Counted from the first letter of the stretch, positions 1 through 7,786 are shown. The stretch is DNA of 17,861 nt from an uncultured Oxalobacteraceae bacterium (GCA_946479255.1 CAMLFK010000084.1:1-17861); one strand, 5' to 3'. A program made the numbers and translations. Notes: generated by a model not told the origin, from the letters alone.

Positions 1-611
1 GCCAGTTCCAGCATTTCTTCAAACGTGATGGTCTTCAGGCGGCGCGCTTCCGACACGACCCGCGGGTCGGTGGTGTAGACGCCGTCGACGTCGGTGTAAA
101 TCAGGCATTCTTCGGCCTTCATGGCGGCGGCAATCGCCACGGCCGAGGTGTCCGAACCGCCGCGGCCGAGCGTGGCGATGTTGCCGTTGGCGTCGACGCC
201 CTGGAAGCCGGTGATGATGACGATCTTGCCTTCGGCCAGGTCAGCCTTGACCTTGACGTCGTCGATCGATTCGATGCGCGCCTTGGTGAAGGCCGAATCG
301 GTCTTGATCGGCACTTGCCAGCCGGCGTAGGACACGGCTTTCTTGCCCAGCGCGATCAGTGCCATCGCCAGCAGGCCAACGGAAACCTGTTCACCCGTGG
401 AGGCAATCATGTCCAGTTCACGTGGATCAGGCTGGTCCATGATTTGTTTGGCCAGGCCGATCAGACGGTTGGTTTCGCCCGACATTGCTGATGGCACAAC
501 AATAATCTGGTGCCCAGCGTCATGCCACTTGGCGACGCGTGCCGCAACGTTCTTGATGCGGTCTGTCGAGCCCATCGACGTTCCGCCATATTTGTGGACG
601 ATTAAAGCCAT
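1..611 (-). CDS. lysC: Aspartate kinase, N-terminal part (runs off the left edge)
   Basis: Aspartokinase phosphorylates L-aspartate, the first step towards lysine, threonine, methionine and diaminopimelate in the cytoplasm. About 203 N-terminal residues are visible, read right to left from an ATG at 609-611. The amino-acid kinase domain is clear: KYGGTS at residues 7-12 (nucleotide/substrate binding), STGEQ at 71-75, [13 protein letters not shown] at 149-161 and [12 protein letters not shown] at 173-184. The C-terminal ACT domains, which carry feedback control, would lie beyond the edge, so feedback type cannot be judged. The start is chosen because [12 protein letters not shown] is the usual N-terminus; its Shine-Dalgarno sequence is weak. 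It follows tilS by 133 nt. Within that gap a TTGTTT/TAGAGT pair with 17-bp spacing on the minus strand might be a weak promoter, so lysC may be transcribed both from the upstream operon and on its own. Identification is firm. Confidence 0.96.
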   Translation of the reverse strand, partial: MALIVHKYGGTSMGSTDRIKNVAARVAKWHDAGHQIIVVPSAMSGETNRLIGLAKQIMDQPDPRELDMIASTGEQVSVGLLAMALIALGKKAVSYAGWQVPIKTDSAFTKARIESIDDVKVKADLAEGKIVIITGFQGVDANGNIATLGRGGSDTSAVAIAAAMKAEECLIYTDVDGVYTTDPRVVSEARRLKTITFEEMLEL

Positions 612-744
612 AAGAGTGAAGTTTCCGCTCAGAAGATAAAAAGAAAGGGCTTTACTCTACATTGTGCGATGCAGAAAAACAAGGCAAACGGCAGGCAAAG
701 CTATACAGTATTGGTATAAGGTAATTACATTTGGGGCGACTTGC

Positions 745-2151
745 TCAGCCTGCCAATGTTTCCCAGCGAAACACCAGGAATTGCCCTTCCCCGCTGGCCA
801 GATGGTGGCAATCCATGCCGATTCCGGCCGCAAACAGCAGCGTCTTGCCCGTGCTGACCACCGGCAGGCGCTCACGCTCCCAGGCAGGCACGTCGCAAGC
901 CTGGTAGTGGTACTTGAGCGGACGGGTCGGGCGGTTCAAGGCCGGCTTGAGGCGCTCTCCGCCCTTGCGGAAATCGATCAGCAGAGGCTGCTCGCGCAGC
1001 CAGCCGGCCGGCAAGCCGTGTTCCGCGGGCTCGATATGCAGAATTCCGCCGTAGGCCGGGAACTCCAGCTGAGATTCGCCGGTCCAACGGAAGCGTTCAC
1101 CCTCCTTGACGAGGATGCCTTCATCGTCCGGATCGCGCTGTCCGGCCAGGTCGGCCAGCTTGGGCGTGATGTACAGGCGGTCGCGGTGGCGGCGGATGTG
1201 GCAATCCGGGTGAGTAACCAGCAATTGCGCGTCGTGGCGGGCTTCCACCAGCTGGGTCAGCATTTCGTTCAGCCACGAGGTGGACGGCATGCGCAGGCCG
1301 CGCAAGCCGAACCAGTGGCGCAGCAGGTTGGCGGCGCGGTCCGTACTCATGGCGCGCAGGCTGGCCACATTCAGGCAGTCGCCATCCCGGCTGGCGGCAA
1401 GGTCCTGTTCCGCCAGCTCGCCAAGCAGGCGCTGGGCCGACTGGGCATGCGCGGCGCTGCGGGCAAAGCGTTCCTGGTAGCCAGGGAAGGCCTCGGCCAG
1501 CGCCGGCATGACCTTATGCCGCAGTGCGTTGCGGGCGTAGCGGGAATCGCTGTTCGATTCGTCGTCGACGTAGCCGATCGCATGTTCGTTGACGTAGTTT
1601 TCCAACTGGCTGCGCGACAAGGGCAGCAATGGCCGCGCCATCGTCAGGTCGGCATTGGCGAGCAGCTCGGGTGCCGTGTTGGCGGCGTCCATGCCCGACA
1701 AGCCGGCCGTGCCGGAACCGCGCAGCAGTTGCAGCAGCACGGTTTCGGCCTGGTCGTCGAGGTGGTGAGCGGTCAGCAGCAAGCGCACGCCGTGTTCGGC
1801 ACACAGCGCGCCCAGGGCGGCGTAGCGCAGCTTGCGGGCAGCGGCTTCGACGCCTGACTTGCGCGAGCCGAGCACGACCTTGCGGGCGGCAAAGCTGACG
1901 CCCAGCGCGGTGCTGGCCGCTTCGCAATGGGCGAGCCAGGCATCGGCATTCGGGCTGATGCCGTGATGCACGTGGAAGGCGAACACAGGCACGCCATGCT
2001 GGCGTCCGTAGACGCTGGCAAGGTGGAGCAAGGCGGAGGAATCGAGGCCGCCGCTGTAGGCGATGGCGATGGGAGTGCCGGGGGCAGCATCAAGCGCGGC
2101 CAGCGCCCGCTCGAATGTTGCCGGGACACTGGCTGCTTGTTGTTGGCTCAC
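745..2151 (-). CDS. tilS: tRNA(Ile)-lysidine synthase
   Basis: TilS uses ATP and lysine to convert C34 of the CAU-anticodon tRNA-Ile to lysidine, so that the tRNA reads AUA rather than AUG; it is normally essential. The 468-residue product has the N-type ATP-pyrophosphatase P-loop SGGLDS at residues 33-38, followed by FHVHHGIS near 58-65, and the TilS substrate-binding and C-terminal domains (FRKGGERLKP and RLPVVSTGKTLLFAAGIG near the end). The length suits the long proteobacterial form. The start is GTG at 2149-2151 with no good Shine-Dalgarno sequence. No in-frame ATG precedes the P-loop, so the exact start is less certain than the identity. It is the fourth gene of the cysS-glycosylase-accA-tilS-lysC run, but 155 nt containing a large palindrome separate it from accA, so its expression may be partly uncoupled from accA. 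Confidence 0.95.
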   Translation of the reverse strand: MSQQQAASVPATFERALAALDAAPGTPIAIAYSGGLDSSALLHLASVYGRQHGVPVFAFHVHHGISPNADAWLAHCEAASTALGVSFAARKVVLGSRKSGVEAAARKLRYAALGALCAEHGVRLLLTAHHLDDQAETVLLQLLRGSGTAGLSGMDAANTAPELLANADLTMARPLLPLSRSQLENYVNEHAIGYVDDESNSDSRYARNALRHKVMPALAEAFPGYQERFARSAAHAQSAQRLLGELAEQDLAASRDGDCLNVASLRAMSTDRAANLLRHWFGLRGLRMPSTSWLNEMLTQLVEARHDAQLLVTHPDCHIRRHRDRLYITPKLADLAGQRDPDDEGILVKEGERFRWTGESQLEFPAYGGILHIEPAEHGLPAGWLREQPLLIDFRKGGERLKPALNRPTRPLKYHYQACDVPAWERERLPVVSTGKTLLFAAGIGMDCHHLASGEGQFLVFRWETLAG

Positions 2152-2180
2152 TTTGAAAGCTTAATCCTTGTTAGCGTAAC

Positions 2181-2300
2181 GGAGCGTCGAGAAACCGTAG
2201 CGAGCAGGCCTGATATTGCATCGAGTAGCGGAGCCGTACGAAGGTACGGCGAGCAACGCAGATGCAATAGCAGGCCGCGCAGTAGGTTTATCGATGCTCC
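2181..2300. repeat. Long imperfect palindrome between accA and tilS
   Basis: A 120-bp inverted repeat has arms at 2181-2239 and 2244-2300. The arms share three blocks: GGAGCnTCGAnAAACC at the outer ends, GGCCTGnTATTGCATC in the middle, and a perfect GCCGTAC stem at the centre around a four-base GAAG loop (2240-2243). The arms differ by 2 nt in length and by scattered mismatches. It begins 7 nt downstream of the accA stop codon, so as RNA it would form a long hairpin just after accA. No T-run follows, so it is not a classical intrinsic terminator. It could be a degenerate miniature transposable element, a palindromic intergenic repeat, or an mRNA-stabilising 3' structure. The match is read directly; the role is inferred. 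Confidence 0.75.
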
Positions 2301-2306
2301 CGGCCA

Positions 2307-3284
2307 CTACTCTTCGGTTGGAGTCGTCTCTTTGAATTTACCGTAGCTCATCAGTTTCTGATGACGCTGCTCGATCAGGTCCTTGACCTTCATGCCCTGG
2401 AACTGGCGCAGGCTGTCGGCCAGCGCGCGCTTGAGCATCACCGCCATCTGCTTCGGATCGCGATGCGCCCCGCCCAGTGGTTCGTTGATGATCTTGTCGA
2501 CCAGGCCCATGGCCTTGAGGCGGTGGGCGGTCAGGCCGAGTGCGTCTGCCGCATCTGCGGCGCGTTCGGAGGTCTTCCACAGGATCGAGGCACAGCCTTC
2601 CGGCGAGATCACCGAATAGGTCGCATATTGCAGGATCAGGACCGCGTCGCCGACCGCAATGGCCAGCGCGCCGCCGGAGCCGCCTTCGCCGATGATGGTG
2701 GCGATCAGCGGCACCTTCAGTTCGGCCATCACATACAGGTTGTGGCCGATGGCTTCGGACTGGCCGCGTTCTTCGGCGTCGATGCCAGGGAAGGCACCGG
2801 GGGTGTCGACGAAGGTGAAGATCGGCAGGCCGAATTTTTCAGCCAGCTTCATCAGGCGCATGGCCTTGCGGTAGCCTTCGGGCTTGGGCATGCCGAAGTT
2901 GCGCATGGCGCGCTCTTTGGTGTCGCGCCCTTTTTGATGGCCGATGACCATGCATGCCTGGCCGTTGAAGCGCGCCAGGCCGCCAACGATCGACAGGTCG
3001 TCCGCATAGGAGCGGTCGCCGTGCAGTTCGTGGAAATCGGTGAAGATCTCGTTTACGTAGTCCATCGTGTATGGACGTTGTGGATGGCGGGCGATCTGGG
3101 AAACTTGCCAAGGCGTGAGCTTGGCGTAGATGTCTTTGGTCAGTTGCTGGCTCTTCTTGGCCAGGCGGTCGATCTCTTCGGAGATGTCGACAGCCGAATC
3201 GTCTTGTACGAATCGCAGCTCTTCAATCTTCGAGTCGAGCTCGGCAATCGGCTGCTCAAAATTGAGGAAAGTTGTTTTAATCAT
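2307..3284 (-). CDS. accA: Acetyl-CoA carboxylase carboxyltransferase subunit alpha
   Basis: AccA pairs with AccD to form the carboxyltransferase that moves the carboxyl group from carboxybiotin to acetyl-CoA, giving malonyl-CoA for fatty acid synthesis in the cytoplasm. The 325-residue product has normal family length. It starts [20 protein letters not shown], with the usual N-terminal helix. The crotonase-like core includes [13 protein letters not shown] (113-125), [10 protein letters not shown] (158-167) and [11 protein letters not shown] (199-209), which form the CoA and oxyanion site. The ATG at 3282-3284 is preceded by GGAGG at good spacing, which fixes the start. It lies 59 nt downstream of the glycosylase gene; in that gap the transcript can form a 7-bp stem (GGCCGCG/CGCGGCC, about 3308-3334). 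The large palindrome follows the stop codon. No separate accD is in the window. Confidence 0.97.
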   Translation of the reverse strand: MIKTTFLNFEQPIAELDSKIEELRFVQDDSAVDISEEIDRLAKKSQQLTKDIYAKLTPWQVSQIARHPQRPYTMDYVNEIFTDFHELHGDRSYADDLSIVGGLARFNGQACMVIGHQKGRDTKERAMRNFGMPKPEGYRKAMRLMKLAEKFGLPIFTFVDTPGAFPGIDAEERGQSEAIGHNLYVMAELKVPLIATIIGEGGSGGALAIAVGDAVLILQYATYSVISPEGCASILWKTSERAADAADALGLTAHRLKAMGLVDKIINEPLGGAHRDPKQMAVMLKRALADSLRQFQGMKVKDLIEQRHQKLMSYGKFKETTPTEE

Positions 3285-3343
3285 TCTACCTCCGGGTGAT
3301 TACTTGGGCCGCGTCAAAACCCGCCGCGCGGCCATTTCAGGCG

Positions 3344-4006
3344 CTATTCTACCGGAACCGGGTCTAAACTACGCCATAAATACCATGTTGCCACTGTTCG
3401 CCAGGGTTCCCAGTTGGCAGATACCTCGCGCGCGTCGCTGCGGGAAACCGGTTCACCTGAGAAATAATTCTGGCTGATTCCCTGTATGAGACCGGGGTCG
3501 TCGAGCGGTAAAACATTGGGGCGCAGCAAATTGAAGATCAGGAACATCTCGGCGGTCCAGCGGCCGATACCGCGAATTTGCACCAGCTCGGCAATGACGG
3601 CTTCGTCATCCATTTCCGCCCACTGATTGGCATGCACGCGCTTGGCCTTGAAATGGTCGGCCAGGTCGAGAATGTATTCGGTCTTGCGTTTGGAAAGGCC
3701 GCAGGCGGACAGCTGTTCCGCGCCGGCCTTGATCACTTGCGACGGCGTAATCTTGGGGCATACTACCAGCAGCTTGTTCCAGGCTGCGTCGGCGGCCTTG
3801 GTCGTTACCTGCTGGCCCACCACCGAGCGCGCCAGCGTCTTGAACGGGTCGCCATTGCCGACCAGGTGCAGGTCGCCAAACTGCGGGATCAGCTTCTTCA
3901 TGATGCGGTCGCGCTTCATGAGTTCAGCCTTGGCTTCTTCCCAGTACGACGGCACCTCGAGAATCAGCGAGGTGGTCCCCGCGGTGTCCTTTTGCAGGGC
4001 CATCAT
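3344..4006 (-). CDS. DNA-3-methyladenine glycosylase family protein (AlkA-like, HhH-GPD)
   Basis: This is a base-excision repair glycosylase expected to remove alkylated purines such as 3-methyladenine. The 220-residue product carries the helix-hairpin-helix-GPD fold: [20 protein letters not shown] (residues 53-72), the hairpin [13 protein letters not shown] (143-155), and LPLDDPGL (166-173), where D169/D170 hold the position of the family's catalytic aspartate. It lacks the N-terminal domain that makes E. coli AlkA about 282 residues, so it is the short form, and exact substrates cannot be read from sequence. The start codon overlaps the cysS stop codon as ATGA (4003-4006), which suggests translational coupling. 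A second ATG follows immediately at 4001-4003, so the start could be one codon later. It sits inside an operon of essential genes, which suggests steady rather than alkylation-induced expression (inference). Confidence 0.9.
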   Translation of the reverse strand: MMALQKDTAGTTSLILEVPSYWEEAKAELMKRDRIMKKLIPQFGDLHLVGNGDPFKTLARSVVGQQVTTKAADAAWNKLLVVCPKITPSQVIKAGAEQLSACGLSKRKTEYILDLADHFKAKRVHANQWAEMDDEAVIAELVQIRGIGRWTAEMFLIFNLLRPNVLPLDDPGLIQGISQNYFSGEPVSRSDAREVSANWEPWRTVATWYLWRSLDPVPVE

Positions 4007-5400
4007 GCGCGGCGCCAGTTGGTGCTGCCGTCTGGCTTGTCTTCCAGAACGATGCCAGCGGCCAGCAAGTCGGCGCGGATTTTGTCGGACTCGGCAAAAT
4101 TGCGCGCCTTCTTGGCGGCGATGCGGGCCTCGATCAGTGCCTCGATGGCTTGCGGCGATTGCTCGCCCTCGCCCGTTCCCGCGCCCTGCAGGAATTCCTG
4201 CGGCGTGCGTTCGAGCAGGCCGATGACCCCGGCGAGCGCTTTAAGCTGGCGTGCGTGCTCCTTCGATTTGCTCTTGTTCAGCTCAGTGACCAGGTCGAAC
4301 AGCACGGCGATGGCGATCGGCGTGTTGAAGTCGTCGTCCATCGCTTCGCGGAAGCGGACCGCGTACGGCTCGTCCCAATTCACCTGTGCCTCGTCATTGC
4401 CGAGCTCAGTACCCGACAGCGCGGTGTACAGGCGCGTGAGCGCACCCTTTGCGTCGTCCAGGTGCGCGTCGGAATAATTGAGTGGGCTGCGGTAATGCGC
4501 ACGCAAAATGAAAAAGCGCACCACTTCCGCGTCGTACTTCTTTAAGACGTCGCGGATGGTGAAGAAGTTCCCCAGCGATTTGGACATCTTTTCATTGTCC
4601 ACCCGCACGAAGCCATTGTGAATCCAGGTGTTCACGGTGACGTGGCCGAAGGCGCCTTCAGACTGGGCGATTTCGTTCTCGTGGTGCGGGAACTGCAGGT
4701 CGGCCCCGCCGCCGTGAATGTCGAAACGTTCGCCCAGCAAGGCGCAGGACATGGCCGAGCATTCGATGTGCCAGCCAGGCCGGCCGCTGCCCCATTTGGA
4801 AGCCCACTTGACTTCGTCCGGCTCGGACTCCTTGGAGGCTTTCCACAGCACGAAGTCGAGCGGATCGCGCTTGCCAGTGTTGATGTCGACGCGCTCGCCG
4901 GCGCGCAAGTCGTCCAGCGATTTGCCGGACAGCTTGCCGTAGTTGGGGAAGTTGCGCACCGCGTAGTTGACGTCGCCGTCCTCGCCCTGATAGGCCAGGC
5001 CTTTGGCTTCGAGCTGCTCGATCATGGCCAGCATCTGCGGCACGTATTCGGTGGCGCGCGGCGCGAAGTCGGGCGGCAGGATGCCGAGCGCGCTGGTGTC
5101 CTCGTCCATGTACTGTGAAAAACGGGTGGTCAGTTGCGACAGCGTCTCGCCGTTTTCCACCGCGCGCTTGATGATCTTGTCGTCGATGTCGGTGATGTTG
5201 CGCACGTACTTGACCTGGTAGCCCGAAGCCTTGAGCCAACGATAGATGACGTCAAACGCCATCATCATGCGCGCGTGACCGATGTGGCAGTAATCGTAAA
5301 TGGTCATGCCGCACACATACATGCCAGCCTTGCCTGCTTCGATCGGAACAAAGGTTTGTTTCTCACGCGCGAGCGTGTTGTAAATCTTAAGTTGGCTCAT
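4003..5400 (-). CDS. cysS: Cysteinyl-tRNA synthetase
   Basis: CysRS is a class I aminoacyl-tRNA synthetase that charges tRNA-Cys. The 465-residue product shows the HIGH signature as HIGH at 39-42, KMSKS at 271-275, and the four zinc ligands expected for cysteine discrimination: C30, C214 (HIEC), H239 and E243 (in PHHENE). The start is set at 5398-5400 ([10 protein letters not shown]), the usual N-terminus. The frame stays open for about 450 nt further upstream, but that sequence looks nothing like CysRS and lies beyond the likely promoter. The Shine-Dalgarno sequence is weak. It is first gene of the minus-strand run and overlaps the glycosylase by ATGA. It is divergent from the ppiA-ppiB-lpxH group; cysS is also divergent from ppiB-lpxH in E. 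coli. Confidence 0.97.
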   Translation of the reverse strand: MSQLKIYNTLAREKQTFVPIEAGKAGMYVCGMTIYDYCHIGHARMMMAFDVIYRWLKASGYQVKYVRNITDIDDKIIKRAVENGETLSQLTTRFSQYMDEDTSALGILPPDFAPRATEYVPQMLAMIEQLEAKGLAYQGEDGDVNYAVRNFPNYGKLSGKSLDDLRAGERVDINTGKRDPLDFVLWKASKESEPDEVKWASKWGSGRPGWHIECSAMSCALLGERFDIHGGGADLQFPHHENEIAQSEGAFGHVTVNTWIHNGFVRVDNEKMSKSLGNFFTIRDVLKKYDAEVVRFFILRAHYRSPLNYSDAHLDDAKGALTRLYTALSGTELGNDEAQVNWDEPYAVRFREAMDDDFNTPIAIAVLFDLVTELNKSKSKEHARQLKALAGVIGLLERTPQEFLQGAGTGEGEQSPQAIEALIEARIAAKKARNFAESDKIRADLLAAGIVLEDKPDGSTNWRRA

Positions 5401-5557
5401 CGGATTCTGCTGGTTTACAGCCAGGACGACGACCGGGCAATACCCGGAGCGGGCGCGGGCGCCGCATAGGCGCGCACCGGCAAAAGCGGGAGATGCATCG
5501 AGATCGTCAGTACCCTCTGTGTTGTTCTTCTTTGATAGAATGGGACGTTCTGCGCAA

Positions 5558-5566
5558 AGTATAGCA
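5558..5566 (-). promoter_or_regulatory. Extended -10 promoter for cysS
   Basis: On the minus strand the sequence reads TGC followed by TATACT, an extended -10 element (TGn-TATACT) one base from the sigma-70 consensus. The nearest -35-like hexamer, TTGAAG, is 22 bp upstream and too far away, so activity would depend on the extended -10. Transcription would start near 5550 and give a 5' leader of about 150 nt before cysS. That leader can form a small hairpin (CCGGG-caata-CCCGG at 5433-5447). Confidence 0.55.
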
Positions 5567-5674
5567 TTGATAAAAAGCAGAACGGCTTCAACTATCCCAG
5601 GTTTATTTTTGCGGGAAAGGCTTGACAGCCAAGCCGCCCACTTACCACAACCGCATCGAACGAAGGACGACCAA

Positions 5675-6322
5675 ATGCAGAAATTGTTCACGTTCCGCAT
5701 GGCGCAGCTGAGCCGCGCCAGCGCCTTGTGCCTCGGCATGGCCTTGGCCGGCGCCGCGCTGGCCGATGCGCCGCCGCCTGTCACGGAGCCGGCGCCACCG
5801 CCTGCCGTCAACGCGAACCTGCCGCACGTCTCCATTAAAACGACCATGGGCGAGATCGTGCTTGAACTCGATCAAGAGAAAGCACCCAAAACGGTCGCCA
5901 ACTTCCTGCAGTACGTGAAGTCCGGCTTCTATGACAAGACCATCTTCCATCGCGTCATCGACGGCTTCATGATCCAGGGCGGCGGCATGGACGCCAAGCT
6001 GGTATCCAAACAGACCCGCCAGCCAATCAAGAACGAGTCTGACAATGGCTTGCACAACGGCCCGTACACTATTTCGATGGCGCGCCAAGCCCAGCCCGAT
6101 ACGGCAACTTCGCAGTGGTTCATCAATGTGGCGGATAATACCGGCCTGGATTATCCGAACATGAACGGCTCCGGCTATGCCGTATTCGGCAAGGTCATCA
6201 AGGGCCAGGAAGTGGTCGACAAGATCAAGAGCGTGGTGGTCGACGATGCCAAGGGCATGCAAAACGTGCCGGTCGTTCCGATCTTCGTTAATTCCGCCAC
6301 CGTCATCAAGAACAAGAAGTAA
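5675..6322 (+). CDS. ppiA: Exported peptidyl-prolyl cis-trans isomerase (cyclophilin)
   Basis: This cyclophilin catalyses proline cis-trans isomerisation, here probably in the periplasm. The 215-residue product begins with a basic n-region and a hydrophobic stretch (about residues 13-28) ending in ALA at 28-30, a good signal peptidase I site. A Pro/Ala-rich linker (31-50) follows, then the cyclophilin domain from about 51. Active-site residues are present: FHRV with R93, and FMIQGG with F98, M99 and Q101. The ATG at 5675 has AAGGA seven bases upstream; the frame is open further upstream, but that part lacks a Shine-Dalgarno sequence and would bury the signal peptide. Met9 is a possible alternative start that would still leave a signal peptide. 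It is followed after 32 nt by its cytosolic paralogue ppiB. The exported location is inferred from the signal sequence. Confidence 0.93.
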   Translation: MQKLFTFRMAQLSRASALCLGMALAGAALADAPPPVTEPAPPPAVNANLPHVSIKTTMGEIVLELDQEKAPKTVANFLQYVKSGFYDKTIFHRVIDGFMIQGGGMDAKLVSKQTRQPIKNESDNGLHNGPYTISMARQAQPDTATSQWFINVADNTGLDYPNMNGSGYAVFGKVIKGQEVVDKIKSVVVDDAKGMQNVPVVPIFVNSATVIKNKK

Positions 6323-6354
6323 CCCTCTCATTCACTCACAGAACAGGACACATC

Positions 6355-6843
6355 ATGGCCGTACTCATCACCACCAACATGGGCAACATCACCGTTGAAC
6401 TGGACGCGGAAAAAGCACCAAAGACGGTCGCCAACTTCCTCGACTACGTCAACAAGGGCCACTACAACAACACGATTTTTCACCGCGTCATCGGCGACTT
6501 CATGATCCAGGGTGGCGGTTTTGAGCCAGGCATGAAGCAAAAGCCGGCCGACCAGACCGTCGAGAACGAAGCCAAGAACGGCTTGAAGAACGACACCTAC
6601 ACCCTGGCCATGGCCCGTACCTCGGACCCGCACTCGGCCTCGGCACAGTTCTTCATCAACGTGAAGAACAACAGCTTCCTCGACTATCCAGGCCAGGACG
6701 GCTGGGGCTATGCCGTGTTCGGTAAAGTCACCGAGGGCACCGACGTGGTCGACCAGATCCGTAAAGTCAAGACCACCCGCAGCGGCATGTTCGCCGACGT
6801 GCCGGTCGAGCCAGTGATCATCGAAAAAGTCGAAGTACTGTAA
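6355..6843 (+). CDS. ppiB: Cytosolic peptidyl-prolyl cis-trans isomerase B (cyclophilin)
   Basis: This is a cytosolic cyclophilin assisting folding by proline isomerisation. The 162-residue product is a bare cyclophilin domain without signal sequence: [10 protein letters not shown] (19-28), FHRV with R44, DFMIQGGG (48-55), and SASAQFFINV near 102-111. It is strongly similar to the domain of the preceding ppiA, with shared blocks [22 protein letters not shown] and GYAVFGKV, so the two look like an old tandem duplication in which one copy gained or kept an export signal. An AGGA Shine-Dalgarno sequence precedes the ATG. After the stop, a small hairpin (about 6857-6872, CGTGGG/TCCACG) precedes lpxH; with no T-run it is unlikely to end transcription. 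Confidence 0.95.
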   Translation: MAVLITTNMGNITVELDAEKAPKTVANFLDYVNKGHYNNTIFHRVIGDFMIQGGGFEPGMKQKPADQTVENEAKNGLKNDTYTLAMARTSDPHSASAQFFINVKNNSFLDYPGQDGWGYAVFGKVTEGTDVVDQIRKVKTTRSGMFADVPVEPVIIEKVEVL

Positions 6844-6888
6844 ATCAAAAAAGAACGTGGGCATGTCCACGCAAGAGTAGACAAAGCC

Positions 6889-7650
6889 ATGACGATGCCC
6901 ACGCGCGCAGCAGCGCTCTTCATTTCCGACCTGCACCTGCAGCCATTGCACCCGCGCACCAGTTCGGCGTTCTACGCCTTTCTGCAGGAACGCGCAATGG
7001 CTGCCGAGCAGCTGTTTTTGCTCGGCGACCTGTTTGAATACTGGGCAGGCGACGACGACCTCGATTCCCGTTTTCACCAAGATATTGTCGGCGCGATCCG
7101 CGCGGTCAGCGATGCCGGTGTAAAGGTGTACTGGATTGCCGGCAATCGCGATTTCCTTGTGAGCACGGCGTTCGCGCAAGCCGCGGGCTTGACCTTGCTG
7201 GCCGAACCCTACGTGACCGAGATCGGCGGCCAGCGCATTGCGCTGGTCCACGGCGATGCCCAGTGCACCGACGACCTCAAGTACATGGAATTCCGCCAGC
7301 AGGTGCGTTCACCCGCTTGGCAGCAGCAGTTTCTTGCCCTGCCGCTCACGCAGCGCAAAACCATCATTGCCGGCTTGCGCGAAGGCAGCAAGGCCGCGCA
7401 CACCACCAAATCCTACGAGCTCATGGACGTGGCACCAGGCGCCGTTGCGGCCCTGTACCTAGAGACCGGGGCCGACGTGATCATCCACGGCCACACCCAT
7501 CGCCCTGCCCTGCACTGGCACGAAGGCAAGCGCCGCTACGTGCTGCCGGATTGGGAGCCCGAGGCGGAACCGCCGCGCGGCGGCTGGATCGGCGTCGATG
7601 CCGACGGCAGCATCACCCGCTACGATCTTGACGGCAAGACCCTGACCTAA
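6889..7650 (+). CDS. lpxH: UDP-2,3-diacylglucosamine diphosphatase
   Basis: LpxH is a metallophosphoesterase that hydrolyses UDP-2,3-diacylglucosamine to lipid X and UMP, the fourth step of lipid A synthesis, at the inner face of the cytoplasmic membrane. The 253-residue product has the whole metal-site series: FISDLHL (D14, H16), LLGDLFEYWAGDD (D47), AGNRDFL (N86-D88), LVHGDAQCTDD (H121) and IIHGHTHRP (H200, H202). GDLFEYW and GDxxCTDD separate LpxH from general calcineurin-type phosphatases. Start is MTMPTRAAALFISDLHL; a second Met at residue 3 is an alternative. It ends the ppiA-ppiB-lpxH group. No intrinsic terminator is visible after it, so some read-through into the GntR operon is possible. 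Confidence 0.95.
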   Translation: MTMPTRAAALFISDLHLQPLHPRTSSAFYAFLQERAMAAEQLFLLGDLFEYWAGDDDLDSRFHQDIVGAIRAVSDAGVKVYWIAGNRDFLVSTAFAQAAGLTLLAEPYVTEIGGQRIALVHGDAQCTDDLKYMEFRQQVRSPAWQQQFLALPLTQRKTIIAGLREGSKAAHTTKSYELMDVAPGAVAALYLETGADVIIHGHTHRPALHWHEGKRRYVLPDWEPEAEPPRGGWIGVDADGSITRYDLDGKTLT

Positions 7651-7670
7651 ACCCCTGCGAAAAATAGCGC

Positions 7671-7698
7671 TTGTCTTTTGCGTCAGTGGTGTTATAGT
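7671..7698 (+). promoter_or_regulatory. Sigma-70 promoter of the GntR-ABC operon
   Basis: TTGTCT at 7671-7676 and TATAGT at 7693-7698 are separated by 16 bp. They match the -35 and -10 consensus at 4 and 5 of 6 positions. The -10 box lies inside the palindromic operator at 7689-7710, so a bound repressor would block polymerase. The start of transcription would fall near 7705, about 37 nt before the leader ORF. Confidence 0.7.
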
Positions 7699-7710
7699 TT
7701 ACTACAACAC
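7689..7710. promoter_or_regulatory. Probable operator for the YtrA-type GntR regulator
   Basis: A 22-bp inverted repeat has arms GTGTTATAGT (7689-7698) and ACTACAACAC (7701-7710) around a central TT. Nine of the eleven base pairs are complementary; the exceptions are 7694/7705 and the centre. It overlaps the -10 box, is immediately upstream of the regulator's own operon, and has the symmetry expected for a dimeric winged-helix repressor. The symmetry is observed; binding by the adjacent regulator is inferred. Confidence 0.75.
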
Positions 7711-7741
7711 CGGTTCAATAGATCACTACAGGGAGGCGAAC

Positions 7742-7786
7742 ATGGTTCATCCGGCTTCACCCCCAGCGCAGGAGGCTCGAAGATGA
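7742..7786 (+). CDS. 14-codon leader ORF coupled to the GntR regulator
   Basis: ATG at 7742 follows GGGAGG (7731-7736) at a 5-nt spacing, one of the best ribosome binding sites in the window. It opens a 14-codon frame encoding MVHPASPPAQEARR. Its TGA stop (7784-7786) overlaps the ATG of the regulator (7783-7785) as ATGA, and the regulator's own GGAGG (7771-7775) lies inside it. The same ATGA joint recurs at the next two gene junctions of the operon. It could be a leader peptide that controls regulator translation, or the joint could be a remnant of an older start. The product matches nothing I recognise. Confidence 0.5.
   Translation: MVHPASPPAQEARR

Noticed and set aside
664..1857. A 397-codon open frame on the plus strand antisense to tilS.
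   Set aside because: No recognisable motif, the composition is typical of an antisense shadow, and the opposite strand encodes a complete TilS with its P-loop.
2361..3299. A 312-codon open frame on the plus strand antisense to accA.
   Set aside because: It is fully opposite a clear AccA and has shadow-like composition without motifs.
5622..5645. TTGACA at 5622-5627 as a -35 box for ppiA.
   Set aside because: The hexamer is perfect but no acceptable -10 lies 15-19 bp downstream, so I did not list it as a promoter.
5401..5847. A 149-codon N-terminal extension of CysRS.
   Set aside because: It has no similarity to CysRS, crosses the likely promoter at 5558-5566 and runs into the divergent ppiA gene. 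The usual N-terminus [10 protein letters not shown] begins at 5400.
6857..6872. The hairpin between ppiB and lpxH as a terminator.
   Set aside because: The stem is only 5-6 pairs and no T-run follows; the gap is 45 nt within what looks like one operon.
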